A stretch of 64,000 nt of DNA, from contig JAFXZW010000052.1 in assembly GCA_017541035.1 (NCBI GenBank), forward strand, positions 94,498 to 158,497, given 5' to 3'. This DNA is from Eubacterium sp. Lineage in GTDB: Bacteria; Bacillota; Clostridia; Lachnospirales; Lachnospiraceae. A program made the position numbers and the translations under genes. Within the stretch, counting starts at the first letter, position 1, and the number at the start of each line of letters is the position of its first letter. The notes beneath the pieces were generated by a model. It worked only from the letters and a program-made list of their open reading frames with translations, was not told the DNA's origin and made no database searches. Positions 8,818 through 18,165 of this stretch are shown here, piece by piece.

Positions 8818-9315
8818 TTAGATAAAATGAGAAAAATCCAGCTTTTTTCCATCCAGCACTGCCTCCCGCAGCACCCCTTCCGCCGTATAGACCAGCTTCA
8901 GGGAAAAGAAGGGTCTTTCCTCCTCCAGAAGACGCAGGAATATCTTATCTCCGGTCCAGAGCGGAAGATCATATACCTTCTGCTTCGGGACCCATTCCAG
9001 GACACCCTCTTCGCATTCCGCCAGTACTCCTGTAAAGCCTTTTGCCGTATACAGGCACATATACTCCAGTACCGGGACTTCCGTTTCGCTGATAAAAGTA
9101 ACAATCCCCCGGAAGCTGAAATCCGTAAGCGTGAGACCGGTTTCTTCCTTCACTTCCCGCAGCAGACACTCTTCAGGACTTTCCGTTCCTTCAAAATGTC
9201 CGCCGATACCGATCCATTTATCCTTATTGATGTCCCGCTCCTTTTTCACGCGGTGGAGCATGAGATAACTGCTGTTCTGTTCAATGTAGCAAAGAGTTGT
9301 CATTTCAGGTGTCAT
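8818..9315 (-). CDS. Nudix hydrolase (MutT-like)
   Basis: The Nudix box is complete: G-H-F-E-G-T-E then PEECLLREVKEETGLTL fits GX5EX7REUXEEXGU. Family members hydrolyse nucleoside diphosphates linked to another group. The N-terminal DKWIGIGGHFEG resembles 8-oxo-dGTP-cleaning MutT homologues, so nucleotide-pool sanitation is plausible but unproven. The ATG at 9315 is preferred because GAGGAA lies 7 nt upstream; an in-frame ATG at 9321 is too close to that site. The start lies 12 bp after the RND transporter stop, so the two may be co-transcribed. Confidence 0.88.
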   Translation of the reverse strand: MTPEMTTLCYIEQNSSYLMLHRVKKERDINKDKWIGIGGHFEGTESPEECLLREVKEETGLTLTDFSFRGIVTFISETEVPVLEYMCLYTAKGFTGVLAECEEGVLEWVPKQKVYDLPLWTGDKIFLRLLEEERPFFSLKLVYTAEGVLREAVLDGKKLDFSHFI

Positions 9316-9327
9316 TTTCATTCCTCA

Positions 9328-12300
9328 CTAAGCCAGAGGATTATCCGATTCATCGATTGGCTTTTCCGCAGGTTCATACGCTTCCCCTGCAGTCGGCTCA
9401 TACTCCATCGCAGTCGGTACATAATCCCCTTCACTCTGTGCTCCCACCGGCTGGATCATCAGCTCCGGATCCTCTTCCTCCCGGATGATGGTGATCTCCT
9501 CCTCCCGCATATCCTTCTCGCGGTTAAAGGCATCATAGATACAGGGCACGATCAGAAGGGTAAGTAAGGTACCATAGATCAGACCTCCCACGACAACCAG
9601 CGCCATGGGCTGAGCCATTTCCGTTCCTCTTCCCATACCCATTGCCATGGTGGACATGGAAATGATGGTGGTAAGGGCTGTCATCAGCACAGGCCGGAGA
9701 CGGGTCTTGGAGGACTCCACGATGGCATCTTTTTTTGACATACCCTCCCGCCGCAGCTGATTGATATAATCCACAAGTACGATACCGTTATTTACGATAA
9801 TACCGGACAGCATGACAAAGCCGACGATTGCAACGATACTGAACTCATTTCCCGTAAAGGCAAGAGCCATAAAGCCACCGGTAAAGGCAAGCGGGATGGT
9901 GAACATGATGATAAAGGGCGACAGCAGACTCTGGAACTGGGCCACCATGACCAGGTAGATCAGGATGACCGCCAGAAGCAGCATCAGACCAAGCTGACTG
10001 ATCGCCTCGTTGATAGCCTCATCCTCACCCGCCATTTTCACAAGAAAGCCCTCCGGAACCTCCATGTCCTTCAGAGCACTCCTTACATCATTACCAACAA
10101 GACCGACATTATAATTATCCTTGATGGTAGCTGTTACGTTGATAAAACGTGTCTGAGAATCACGGTTGATCACTGCCAGCTCCTCACGTTCCGTGAAGGT
10201 GGCGATGTCCGTCAGCTTCACCTCCTGGGATTCCTGTGTGATCCGATTGGTGTAGGTAAATGTGATCTTCTTCAGATCATCTACCGTCATAGCCGCCTGC
10301 TCTGCGGAATTCACATAGACATCGTAATCCTTAATATCGGTGACCAGCTTCATGGAGGATGTGGTCTGGGCTGTTTTCTGATAGATAAGCTGGAAGACCT
10401 GGGCCACCGTCATCCCGTACTTCGCTGCCTTTTCCTTATCAACAGAGATCAGAATCTCCTGCTCCGTATTGGTCAGACCGTCATTTACATCCTCAATACC
10501 TTCAACATTTTTCAGGATACCGGCTGTCTTCCGTGCGAGATCCTGCAGGCCCTCCAGATTACGTCCCTTGATCTGCACAGTGATTCCGGTACCCGTGAGC
10601 GCACCCATATCCATCATGGAGGTATTGACTTTTACCTCACAGGGCAGATCCTCGGCCGCATCCGTAATGACCTTCTCGATCTCTTCGTTGCTGATGGTGG
10701 AATCTTCATGAAGAAGGACATACATCGTAATCCTCGGATTTGTGCTGCTACTGCTGCTTCCGCCGCCACTGCCGCCGCCGAGGTTAACACCGCCCATGCT
10801 GGCCAGCAAGGTACCGCTCCCTGACATGGCGCCGATGGTCTTGATATTTTCATTACCGGAGAGGCGGTCCATCAGCTGATCTGCATAACCCGTCATTTCA
10901 TCAAATTCCCGTGTTTCATTTTCCGGCACCGAAAGGGTAACCGTAACCTGCGTCGACGTCATTTCCGGGAAGAATGCGGTACCGTTACGGTACGCCATAT
11001 AACCGGTAAAGCCAAGCAGGATCAAGGCAAGAATAAATACCACGGCTTTCCAGCGGAGAACCCCGCGCAGCTTTTTCCCATACCATTCAAGGAAACGGTC
11101 ATACAGACCATGCTTCACCTTTCTCGGCTTCTTCAGCATACCGGTTGCCATAGCCGGAACCAGGGTCAGCGCCACAACCAGGCTGGCACCCAGCGTAAAG
11201 AGGATGGTCAGCGCCATATCCACAAAAAGCTGACGAGTAATACCCTCCGTAAAGATAATGGGTGCGAATACGCAGACTGTGGTAAGTGTCGAAGAAGTGA
11301 TTGCTCCCGCCACCTGATTGGCTCCGTTCACACAGGCCATCTTAATGGACATACCCTGGCCGCGCAGACGGTAAATATTCTCAATAACAACGATGGAGTT
11401 ATCCACAAGCATTCCGATACCCAGAGCCAGTCCGGACATGGAAATGCTATTCAGCGAGATGCCGGAGAAATACATCAGCACGATCGCAAAGATCACGGAA
11501 AGCGGGATCGCACACGCAATGATAATGGTCGGCCGGAAGTCCTTCAGGAAAATGATCAGCACAAGGATAGCCAGCGCCGCACCGATCAGCATATTCTGCA
11601 GGATTGACTTCACGATCAGATCGATGTAAACGCCCTGATCCATCAGAGTGGAGAAATGAATCGACTGATCCTCCGTCTTCTCCAGAGATTCAAAGCGGGC
11701 AAGAATGGCATCCGTTACATCACCGGTAGCATATCCGGTCTGCTTTTCAAAGGTCAGCAGTACGCCCGGCTTACCGTCGATCTTCGCATAAGTGGTATCC
11801 GCATTGCTCTTTACTTCTATATCGGCGATATCTGACAGGAAAACCTTTCCGATGCTGTCCATACCCAGATCGATCAGTACCAGATTTGTAAGGCCATCCA
11901 CTGTATCAATGGATTCACCTACCTTGATAAGCCAGGTATTATCCTCCTCATTTATGTAGCCGGCCGGGAGATCCATATTCTGTGCCACCAGAAGCTGACG
12001 TACCACGTCCGCAGAAAGCACCGAATTCAGATCCGCCTGCTCCAACGCCTTCTTCTTGGCATCCTCAATGGATTTCTTCGCTGTTTCCAGAGCTGCCGCA
12101 CCAGTCATCATCTGCGCGGAAGCATCACTCAGGCGAAGAGAGCCCAGTATCTCATTTTTCGAAAGAGCGGTCATCGCCGTATCAAGCGTAGCCTTGCCGG
12201 AAGCGATCTGCTGCTGGGCATTCTGAATGGTAATGATACCCATATCCACCTGGGCCTTCATCTCCTGAAGCTGCCGGATGGCTGACGGAAGATCTTCAAT

Positions 12301-13458
12301 GCTGTTCAGATCGATACCGGCCTCCTTCAGCATATCACTGATCTGATCCCGCATATTTTGGATCTTCTGCTCCAGCTCTTCTCTTTTCTTTCTCCACTCT
12401 GCCAGCTGAGGAATTGCATTTTCCAGCTCTTCGTTCAGCTCCCGGATCCTTTCTTCGAATTCCTCACGGGTCATACCGATGGCGGCAAAAAGATCTTCTT
12501 CCGTATACTCCCGCATTCCGGTAAGCTGGGCAAGGAACTTGCTCAGCTCCTGAATACCGGCTTCCAGCTTCTGAATATTTGTCTGGATTTCCGTAGCCAC
12601 CTCTGCCATTTCGGTCAGCATTTTGATCACGCCGTCCAGAATACCACTGGTCTTTGTCAGCTCCTCCAGCTTGCTCTTCATCTCCGCTTCACCGGAATAC
12701 AGCTGAAACTTCTGGGTATTCAGCATGGTTTCACCCTGACTGATCTGATTTGCCAGTTCTTCTTTTCCGCTTTCCAGCTGTGCCTTTCCCGCTTCCAGCT
12801 CCTCCCTGGACTTCTCGATCTCCGCCTCCGCATCGGCGAACTGGGACTCGATCTCATCCAGTACACGCTGATTCAGCTTATCTACCTTTTCCTGATTCAG
12901 GGAAACCTGGATCGTCTCGGTAATTCCACCCGAAGCCGTTACTGAAGCCACGCCTTCGATGCTTTCCAGTTGGGGAATAATGGTATTGTCCACATAGGTG
13001 GATACCAGCATGGGATCCATATCATCCACGCCGATCGCCGATACCATAATGGGGAGCATATCCGGATTGATCCGCATCAGAATAGGGGCTCCCACACTGT
13101 CGGGAAACCCTGCTTTGATCTGATCCATCTTCTGCTGGATCTCGATCATGGTCGAATCCATATTTGCCGTTTGCTCATATTCCAGGATTACCGTGGAAAA
13201 ACTGTTCCTGGACATGGACTGCATTGATTTCAGGTTGGTAGTGGTTGCAAGACTGGCCTCCAGCTTCGACGTGACATCCTGCTCCACCTCTTCGGGTGAA
13301 GCCCCCATATCCGTCGTGATAACGATCACATAGGGAAATGTCATATCGGGCAGAAGGTCCGCCGTCATCTTGCCGTATGCCACTATGCCAAGCACAATGA
13401 CGATGACCACGCCAACAAGTACGGTATAAGGTCTTTTTACACTGAATTTTGATAACAT
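9328..13458 (-). CDS. RND-family efflux permease with coiled-coil insertion
   Basis: A 1376-residue inner-membrane exporter of the AcrB/HAE superfamily. TM1 is at about 12-31 and the porter region follows. TM4 carries GMLVDNSIVVIENI, so one of the two proton-relay Asp of AcrB is kept and the other is Asn. The second half repeats the fold (FTIPLAFTGGFMALAFTGNEFSIVAIVG, in part). Between about residues 200 and 490 is an insertion rich in Glu, Lys, Gln and Ala with heptad character (for example EIEKSREELEAGKAQLESGK), probably a long coiled coil outside the membrane. No adaptor or outer-membrane partner gene is adjacent, as expected in a single-membrane cell. The substrate is unknown. Promoter and a possible operator lie 160 bp upstream. 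Confidence 0.9.
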   Translation of the reverse strand: MLSKFSVKRPYTVLVGVVIVIVLGIVAYGKMTADLLPDMTFPYVIVITTDMGASPEEVEQDVTSKLEASLATTTNLKSMQSMSRNSFSTVILEYEQTANMDSTMIEIQQKMDQIKAGFPDSVGAPILMRINPDMLPIMVSAIGVDDMDPMLVSTYVDNTIIPQLESIEGVASVTASGGITETIQVSLNQEKVDKLNQRVLDEIESQFADAEAEIEKSREELEAGKAQLESGKEELANQISQGETMLNTQKFQLYSGEAEMKSKLEELTKTSGILDGVIKMLTEMAEVATEIQTNIQKLEAGIQELSKFLAQLTGMREYTEEDLFAAIGMTREEFEERIRELNEELENAIPQLAEWRKKREELEQKIQNMRDQISDMLKEAGIDLNSIEDLPSAIRQLQEMKAQVDMGIITIQNAQQQIASGKATLDTAMTALSKNEILGSLRLSDASAQMMTGAAALETAKKSIEDAKKKALEQADLNSVLSADVVRQLLVAQNMDLPAGYINEEDNTWLIKVGESIDTVDGLTNLVLIDLGMDSIGKVFLSDIADIEVKSNADTTYAKIDGKPGVLLTFEKQTGYATGDVTDAILARFESLEKTEDQSIHFSTLMDQGVYIDLIVKSILQNMLIGAALAILVLIIFLKDFRPTIIIACAIPLSVIFAIVLMYFSGISLNSISMSGLALGIGMLVDNSIVVIENIYRLRGQGMSIKMACVNGANQVAGAITSSTLTTVCVFAPIIFTEGITRQLFVDMALTILFTLGASLVVALTLVPAMATGMLKKPRKVKHGLYDRFLEWYGKKLRGVLRWKAVVFILALILLGFTGYMAYRNGTAFFPEMTSTQVTVTLSVPENETREFDEMTGYADQLMDRLSGNENIKTIGAMSGSGTLLASMGGVNLGGGSGGGSSSSSTNPRITMYVLLHEDSTISNEEIEKVITDAAEDLPCEVKVNTSMMDMGALTGTGITVQIKGRNLEGLQDLARKTAGILKNVEGIEDVNDGLTNTEQEILISVDKEKAAKYGMTVAQVFQLIYQKTAQTTSSMKLVTDIKDYDVYVNSAEQAAMTVDDLKKITFTYTNRITQESQEVKLTDIATFTEREELAVINRDSQTRFINVTATIKDNYNVGLVGNDVRSALKDMEVPEGFLVKMAGEDEAINEAISQLGLMLLLAVILIYLVMVAQFQSLLSPFIIMFTIPLAFTGGFMALAFTGNEFSIVAIVGFVMLSGIIVNNGIVLVDYINQLRREGMSKKDAIVESSKTRLRPVLMTALTTIISMSTMAMGMGRGTEMAQPMALVVVGGLIYGTLLTLLIVPCIYDAFNREKDMREEEITIIREEEDPELMIQPVGAQSEGDYVPTAMEYEPTAGEAYEPAEKPIDESDNPLA

Positions 13459-13570
13459 GAGAAAACCTCTGACAGATTACGTCGGCATGATGAATACTTT
13501 GTCGCGCTTCCCATCACATGTGTACCCGTGCAAGCACGGCACCCGCCCGACGGCCATATCGCGCAAACAA

Positions 13571-13607
13571 GTACAGCACCCCCACACATCATGTGAAAGT
13601 GCTGCAC
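13571..13607. repeat. Hairpin repeat in the RND leader
   Basis: GTACAGCAC pairs with GTGCTGCAC (8 of 9) around a CACATCATGTG-type inner palindrome. A similar two-level hairpin is at 52935-52970. It would lie in the 5' untranslated leader of the RND mRNA. Confidence 0.5.
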
Positions 13608-13611
13608 AGGT

Positions 13612-13636
13612 GTTCTTATTGTATGAAAATAAGAAC
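13612..13636. promoter_or_regulatory. Perfect 9-bp palindrome over the RND promoter
   Basis: GTTCTTATT-N7-AATAAGAAC straddles the -10 and part of the spacer of the RND promoter. The spacing is typical of a TetR- or MarR-type repressor site. No such regulator gene is next to it. Confidence 0.6.
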
Positions 13637-13646
13637 CTATCGTCAA
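13618..13646 (-). promoter_or_regulatory. Promoter of the RND permease
   Basis: TTGACG at 13641-13646, 17-bp spacer, TACAAT at 13618-13623 on the minus strand. The leader to the ATG at 13458 is about 150 nt and is rich in inverted repeats. Confidence 0.75.
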
Positions 13647-13673
13647 ATAAATAATCCTTTACAAAATAGCGGC

Positions 13674-16600
13674 TTACCGGATCACATTCTCATTCAGAAT
13701 GATACGTGCCCGTCCGTAAATGTATTCAATCTTTTCCTTCGGAGCCTTTGAGATTGCTCCGCTTGCGGAACGGAGGTCGATACTGACATCAGAATTCGTC
13801 ATGCTGACTGTTGTATCCTCACTGAGGCCTCCGTAACAGTATACTTCATTACCGGAGCCGTTCAGACGGAAGGTAGCATTCCCCATCATCAGCTCGGTGG
13901 ATCCGTCCAGAGACCCGATTCCCACAGCCTGATCCGCATTTACTGTCAGGATAAGACCTGTCTCACTTGCGTCAACCTTCGTGCAGTCACCCTTTAAGGT
14001 ACCGACGGCACTGACACGTTTTCCGGCAATGGAGCATTTCACAAGACTGCTCCAGACCTCCATGATACAGTTTCCGTTAAAGCTCCCGACACAAACTCCC
14101 TGCATGGCAGCCACATCCACCTGCACATCACTGTCGTGCATGATCAGCCTGCTCTCTCCATCGATAGAGCCGATGCCTACGCATTCATCCCCGTTGATGT
14201 AAATGTCATACTTTCCTCTGTTAATCTGAAGAGGTCCGCCCAAGCCGGAACCGATGCCTACGACCCGGTTTCCGTTCAGATCCAGCCGGATCTCTCCGTC
14301 CTGATAGAAGGCAATGGAACCATGGCTGCGATCCAGCTGATTTCCGATACCGAAGCCGCCCAGTCCATCCACCCGTATATAGAGACTTCCTTCTCCTTCC
14401 ACGGAGAGGGACGCATTTTCCGGCACCTGGATCCCGCTGTCCACCATGCGGTTAGCCCCAACCAGGCGAAGAGTCACACTGCTGTTCTCCGCCATGCGGA
14501 TACAGGGACGCTTCCTGTAGCTGGAGATTGCCACATTTTCCAGAGTGATCCGGCCGTCATAGCCCTCCAGCACCTCAATGTGCATACGATGAACCTCTCC
14601 CGGCGTTCCCACTATGGTGATATCCCGGAAGGTTGCATTCTTATCACCGACCACAACCGTTGTTTTATGCTCTCTCAGCAGCTGGCTAACCGATATCCGG
14701 TTGATCCGGCCTGCGATATATTCCTCATTTCCGCTGCCATTCAACATCTCCTGACGATAACGGACGATCTCCGCCTTCAGATTCTCGTCGATGCTCTGAA
14801 CGATCTCCGCCGATGGTCTGGCCGTATAGAAGCCCTGGATCAGATCAGCGCCGAGAAGGATAACCTCCCGCAGCTCCTCCGAAGTCTCCACGCCCTCTGC
14901 CAGCGCGAGGATATCATTTGCATGGCAGAATTCTACGATATCCCGGAAGAAATGCTGCTTCTGCGTACTGTCCTGAATATCAGACAGCAATGCCCGGTCA
15001 ATCTTTACCACATTCGGCATATAACGAAGCAGATTGCTGACATTGGAATAACCGGTTCCGTAATCATCAACCGCAAGTCCCGCACCAAGAGTCTGGAATT
15101 CCTGTCGTATCGTCTTCAGATCCCTGTCTGAAAGTTCTGCCTGTTCGGTAAGCTCGATCACCACGGTCTCGGGGTGCTTTTCGATCAGCTCACGCACTCT
15201 TACCTTATCCTCCGGCGGTGCGGAATGCCCGGGGATACTGTTGATAAAAACCTTCTTTCCTGTAAACTTCTCCGGATGCTCATCCAGAATGCCCAGAACA
15301 TTCAGCATCGTAGCTCTTTCCACATCCGAAAGGCGTTTCATCTGATCCGCATATTTCAGGATGGTAAGGGGCGATACCATTCTCTCTCCGTTAGACCGCA
15401 TCAATGCTTCGTAAGAATAAATGGAACCGTCCGCCGTGGAAATGATAGGCTGGAAATGATAGGTAAAGAGATTCTCGTCCAGCAGCTTCTCCACCGCATC
15501 CCTGTCAGCGATCTCCTCTTTTGTCAGCTTGACTGTCTCCTGAAGCTGTTGTGATGAAGAGGCGTACTTTTGCGCGGAAAGGGCTGTGTATTTCCGCTCC
15601 AGTACCTGACACAGCATTTTTCTGCGCAGTGACTCCAGTCCCCGGGAAAGGGTATTAACCCAAAGGCGGTAAACCTCTTCATAGCTTCTTGCCTCACAGC
15701 CGTAGCTGATCATAGCATAACCGAAGGAGATATCCTCCATGAAAAGAGGCGTGAAGAAGTAACCCTTTGCCCGGCTCGGATCAGGATCGGGAAGGATATC
15801 CTCTACAGGAAATGTATCTTTCATTCCGAGTCCGCCGGATGCCGGGTGTTCCTGGTAATAGTGAATGGCATGTATGATATTGGGTGAATATCCCTCTTTC
15901 GGAAAGGCCTTCTCTCCCGGACTCAGCCACTCTTCGTTCAGGAAGAGATCAAAGCGTTCGTAATTCCTGATATGATGCAGATGCTCATAGACTCTTTCCA
16001 GGAATTCTTCCGGATCTTCACTTTTCAGAAGATCCTCTTCCATGGTATTGTGAATGGAATAGAAACCGTCCTCCGAAGCCGGTGATTCCCAGGTTTCTCT
16101 GTGAAAAATCTTCGGAAGTATCGTATTCTGACAGCCGCAGCTCTCCCCGATATAAAGACGCACATGGGGATTAAGCGGCTTTATCTTTTCATGCTTCAGC
16201 AGCTGCAGGATATTCCGCATGGCGGATGCGCCGTAATCCTCTGCAGGAATATAGCAGGAAGTCAGGCTTTTCGGACTGTCCTGCCCCTCCGTTGTGGTTC
16301 CATAGCCCACGATGGCGATATCCTCCGGAATCCGGATCCCTGCCTTTTCAAAGGCAACGGCTGCACCGATGGCCATGGGATCATTTGCGGAAAGAAGCGC
16401 TTCGGGAAGCGCGCCCGTATCGCGCAGCAGAGCTTCCGCACAGCGACTCCCGCTGGTATACCAGAAATCTCCGTAAAATACTCTGTTTTCCCGGATCTGA
16501 AGACCATGTGCCTCCATGGCATCCCGGAAAGCAGCCTCCCGACGCACGGAATGAGGGTGATTCTTTCTTCCTGTCAAAAACGCAAGATCTCTCAGCCTGT

Positions 16601-16991
16601 GTGTCTCGATCATATGACTGGTCAGGGCATAGACCGATTCATACCCTTCCGTCCACAGGGTCGGGAAATACTTGCTTTCCTTATCGACGCAGAGCACCGG
16701 AGGGCAGTTCTCCTCTGCCTTAAGGCGTTCCTCGATCTCCTCCGCCACACCCGGCGTCTGAATTGTGTCAGACATGATAATAACCGCGTCAAACAGCCGG
16801 GGATTGAAAAGTCTGAAAATATTGGCATCCCCGACCTCACGTTCGGTATTATTCTGATATTTGATATACATGGAAAATACATACACGCTGTAATCATGCC
16901 GGAAAGCTTCCTTCATGACCCCTCGTATAAATTCCTGCTGATAAGATTCCTCTGCCTGTCCCAGAAGAAGCGCGATCTTGCCATTCATCAT
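13674..16991 (-). CDS. LacI-like sensor / EAL c-di-GMP phosphodiesterase / beta-repeat protein
   Basis: An 1105-residue protein with three recognisable parts. Residues 1-290 resemble the ligand-binding domain of LacI-family regulators (DAVIIMSDT, LLSANDPMAIGAAVAFEKAGIRIPEDIAIVGYG in part) but lack the DNA-binding head. Residues 300-505 form a linker/sensor region ending in a coiled coil. Residues 507-735 are an EAL domain with its key residues visible: YEALMR, NSIP, IELTEQ, VDDYGTGYS, KIDR, AEGVET and QGF, so c-di-GMP hydrolysis to pGpG is likely. Residues 760-1105 are a run of short beta repeats with GIGS(L/I)DG motifs, like a beta-solenoid. No signal peptide or membrane segment is seen, so it should be cytosolic. 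It lies 42 bp downstream of the Ldh gene in the same direction. Confidence 0.88.
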   Translation of the reverse strand: MMNGKIALLLGQAEESYQQEFIRGVMKEAFRHDYSVYVFSMYIKYQNNTEREVGDANIFRLFNPRLFDAVIIMSDTIQTPGVAEEIEERLKAEENCPPVLCVDKESKYFPTLWTEGYESVYALTSHMIETHRLRDLAFLTGRKNHPHSVRREAAFRDAMEAHGLQIRENRVFYGDFWYTSGSRCAEALLRDTGALPEALLSANDPMAIGAAVAFEKAGIRIPEDIAIVGYGTTTEGQDSPKSLTSCYIPAEDYGASAMRNILQLLKHEKIKPLNPHVRLYIGESCGCQNTILPKIFHRETWESPASEDGFYSIHNTMEEDLLKSEDPEEFLERVYEHLHHIRNYERFDLFLNEEWLSPGEKAFPKEGYSPNIIHAIHYYQEHPASGGLGMKDTFPVEDILPDPDPSRAKGYFFTPLFMEDISFGYAMISYGCEARSYEEVYRLWVNTLSRGLESLRRKMLCQVLERKYTALSAQKYASSSQQLQETVKLTKEEIADRDAVEKLLDENLFTYHFQPIISTADGSIYSYEALMRSNGERMVSPLTILKYADQMKRLSDVERATMLNVLGILDEHPEKFTGKKVFINSIPGHSAPPEDKVRVRELIEKHPETVVIELTEQAELSDRDLKTIRQEFQTLGAGLAVDDYGTGYSNVSNLLRYMPNVVKIDRALLSDIQDSTQKQHFFRDIVEFCHANDILALAEGVETSEELREVILLGADLIQGFYTARPSAEIVQSIDENLKAEIVRYRQEMLNGSGNEEYIAGRINRISVSQLLREHKTTVVVGDKNATFRDITIVGTPGEVHRMHIEVLEGYDGRITLENVAISSYRKRPCIRMAENSSVTLRLVGANRMVDSGIQVPENASLSVEGEGSLYIRVDGLGGFGIGNQLDRSHGSIAFYQDGEIRLDLNGNRVVGIGSGLGGPLQINRGKYDIYINGDECVGIGSIDGESRLIMHDSDVQVDVAAMQGVCVGSFNGNCIMEVWSSLVKCSIAGKRVSAVGTLKGDCTKVDASETGLILTVNADQAVGIGSLDGSTELMMGNATFRLNGSGNEVYCYGGLSEDTTVSMTNSDVSIDLRSASGAISKAPKEKIEYIYGRARIILNENVIR

Positions 16992-17033
16992 TCACCAGCC
17001 CTCGTTCTTATAACCCTTCCTGAAACTTTCCGA

Positions 17034-18155
17034 TCAGCTCTCAAACGGAAAGTGATAATCAAGTCCCAGCCTGTCACGTACTGCGATCAGATCCCTCTGA
17101 ACGCCCTCCCCGACGGGCACGCCCTTTTCCTTTCGGAACAGCCACATATCATGTTCCTTCTCTCCTGCCGTGTAGATTCTGTCCTGTCCCGGAGCCTTCT
17201 TCGAAGCCCTGAGTTCCCGACAGATATCACCGGCAATACGGCGGAACTCCTCTCGTCCGACAAAAGCATCCGGGTCTACAACGAAGAAGAAATGTCCCAG
17301 TCCGTACATTTTCGGTTTCCCGTCGGAACCGATTCCGGAAAGTGCTTTCATGAAGTTTCCTCCGGAAAGTGCCGCAGACAGAACCTCGACAACCGTAGCA
17401 TAACCGTAGCCCTTATAACCCGCCAGCTCATCACCGATTCCTCCCAGGGGAGTCAGTGCCGCTGTTCCTTCCACCAGTCTTTTCAGGATCTCGGCACTGT
17501 CCGTAAGCGGCTCACCCTGATCGGAAATGACAGTCCCCGACGGTGTCGGCTTTCCTTCCCGTGCGTAGTATTCGATCCGCCCTCTCTGCACGATGGATGT
17601 CGCACAATCCAGACAGAACGGAAAATCCTCATCTGTAGGCAGAGAAATGGTCAGAGGATTGGTCCCAAGCATATTATCCACACCGAAGGTAGGAGCAATG
17701 GAGGGCCGGGCGTTGGTTCCCGACATGGCAACCATTCCCTTCTTTGCTGCCATATCCGTCCAGTAGCCTGCAATCCCATAATGGGTGGAATTCCGGATCG
17801 CACCACCGGCCATTCCGTTCTTCTCAGCCTTATCGATCAGCATTTCCATCATCTGATAGCTGGCCACCATTCCCATTCCGTCATGGGCATCCATAACTAC
17901 CGTGGTGGGAGTCTCCTTTACGATCTCCGTATGGGTAACCGGCAGAAGAGTACCCTTATCGATCCGATCCAGATAGATCGGCTTAAAACGGTTGCAGCCG
18001 TGGCTTTCAATCCCTCTCCGGTCTGCTTCCAGAAGTACATCCGTGCAGATCTCTGCGTCTTTTTCCGGCACTCCGAAGTGTGTAAAAGCATCGATCATAA
18101 ACCGGTTCATCAAATCCCAGTCCACAAAGGGACGCGTTTCCGTAATCTTCCCCAT
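17034..18155 (-). CDS. Ldh-family NAD(P)-dependent oxidoreductase
   Basis: A member of the malate/L-lactate/ureidoglycolate dehydrogenase superfamily (type II, unlike classical Rossmann MDH). The 373 residues carry the family landmarks ESHGCNRF (catalytic His 52), RNSTHYGIAGYW and GTNPLTISLPT. The family oxidises 2-hydroxy acids with NAD(P); the substrate here is not determinable. The neighbours, TraX 10 bp upstream and the sensor/EAL protein 42 bp downstream, give one likely transcript, so the substrate or product might be what the LacI-like domain senses. That is inference. Confidence 0.87.
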   Translation of the reverse strand: MGKITETRPFVDWDLMNRFMIDAFTHFGVPEKDAEICTDVLLEADRRGIESHGCNRFKPIYLDRIDKGTLLPVTHTEIVKETPTTVVMDAHDGMGMVASYQMMEMLIDKAEKNGMAGGAIRNSTHYGIAGYWTDMAAKKGMVAMSGTNARPSIAPTFGVDNMLGTNPLTISLPTDEDFPFCLDCATSIVQRGRIEYYAREGKPTPSGTVISDQGEPLTDSAEILKRLVEGTAALTPLGGIGDELAGYKGYGYATVVEVLSAALSGGNFMKALSGIGSDGKPKMYGLGHFFFVVDPDAFVGREEFRRIAGDICRELRASKKAPGQDRIYTAGEKEHDMWLFRKEKGVPVGEGVQRDLIAVRDRLGLDYHFPFES

Positions 18156-18165
18156 ATAACTCCTC

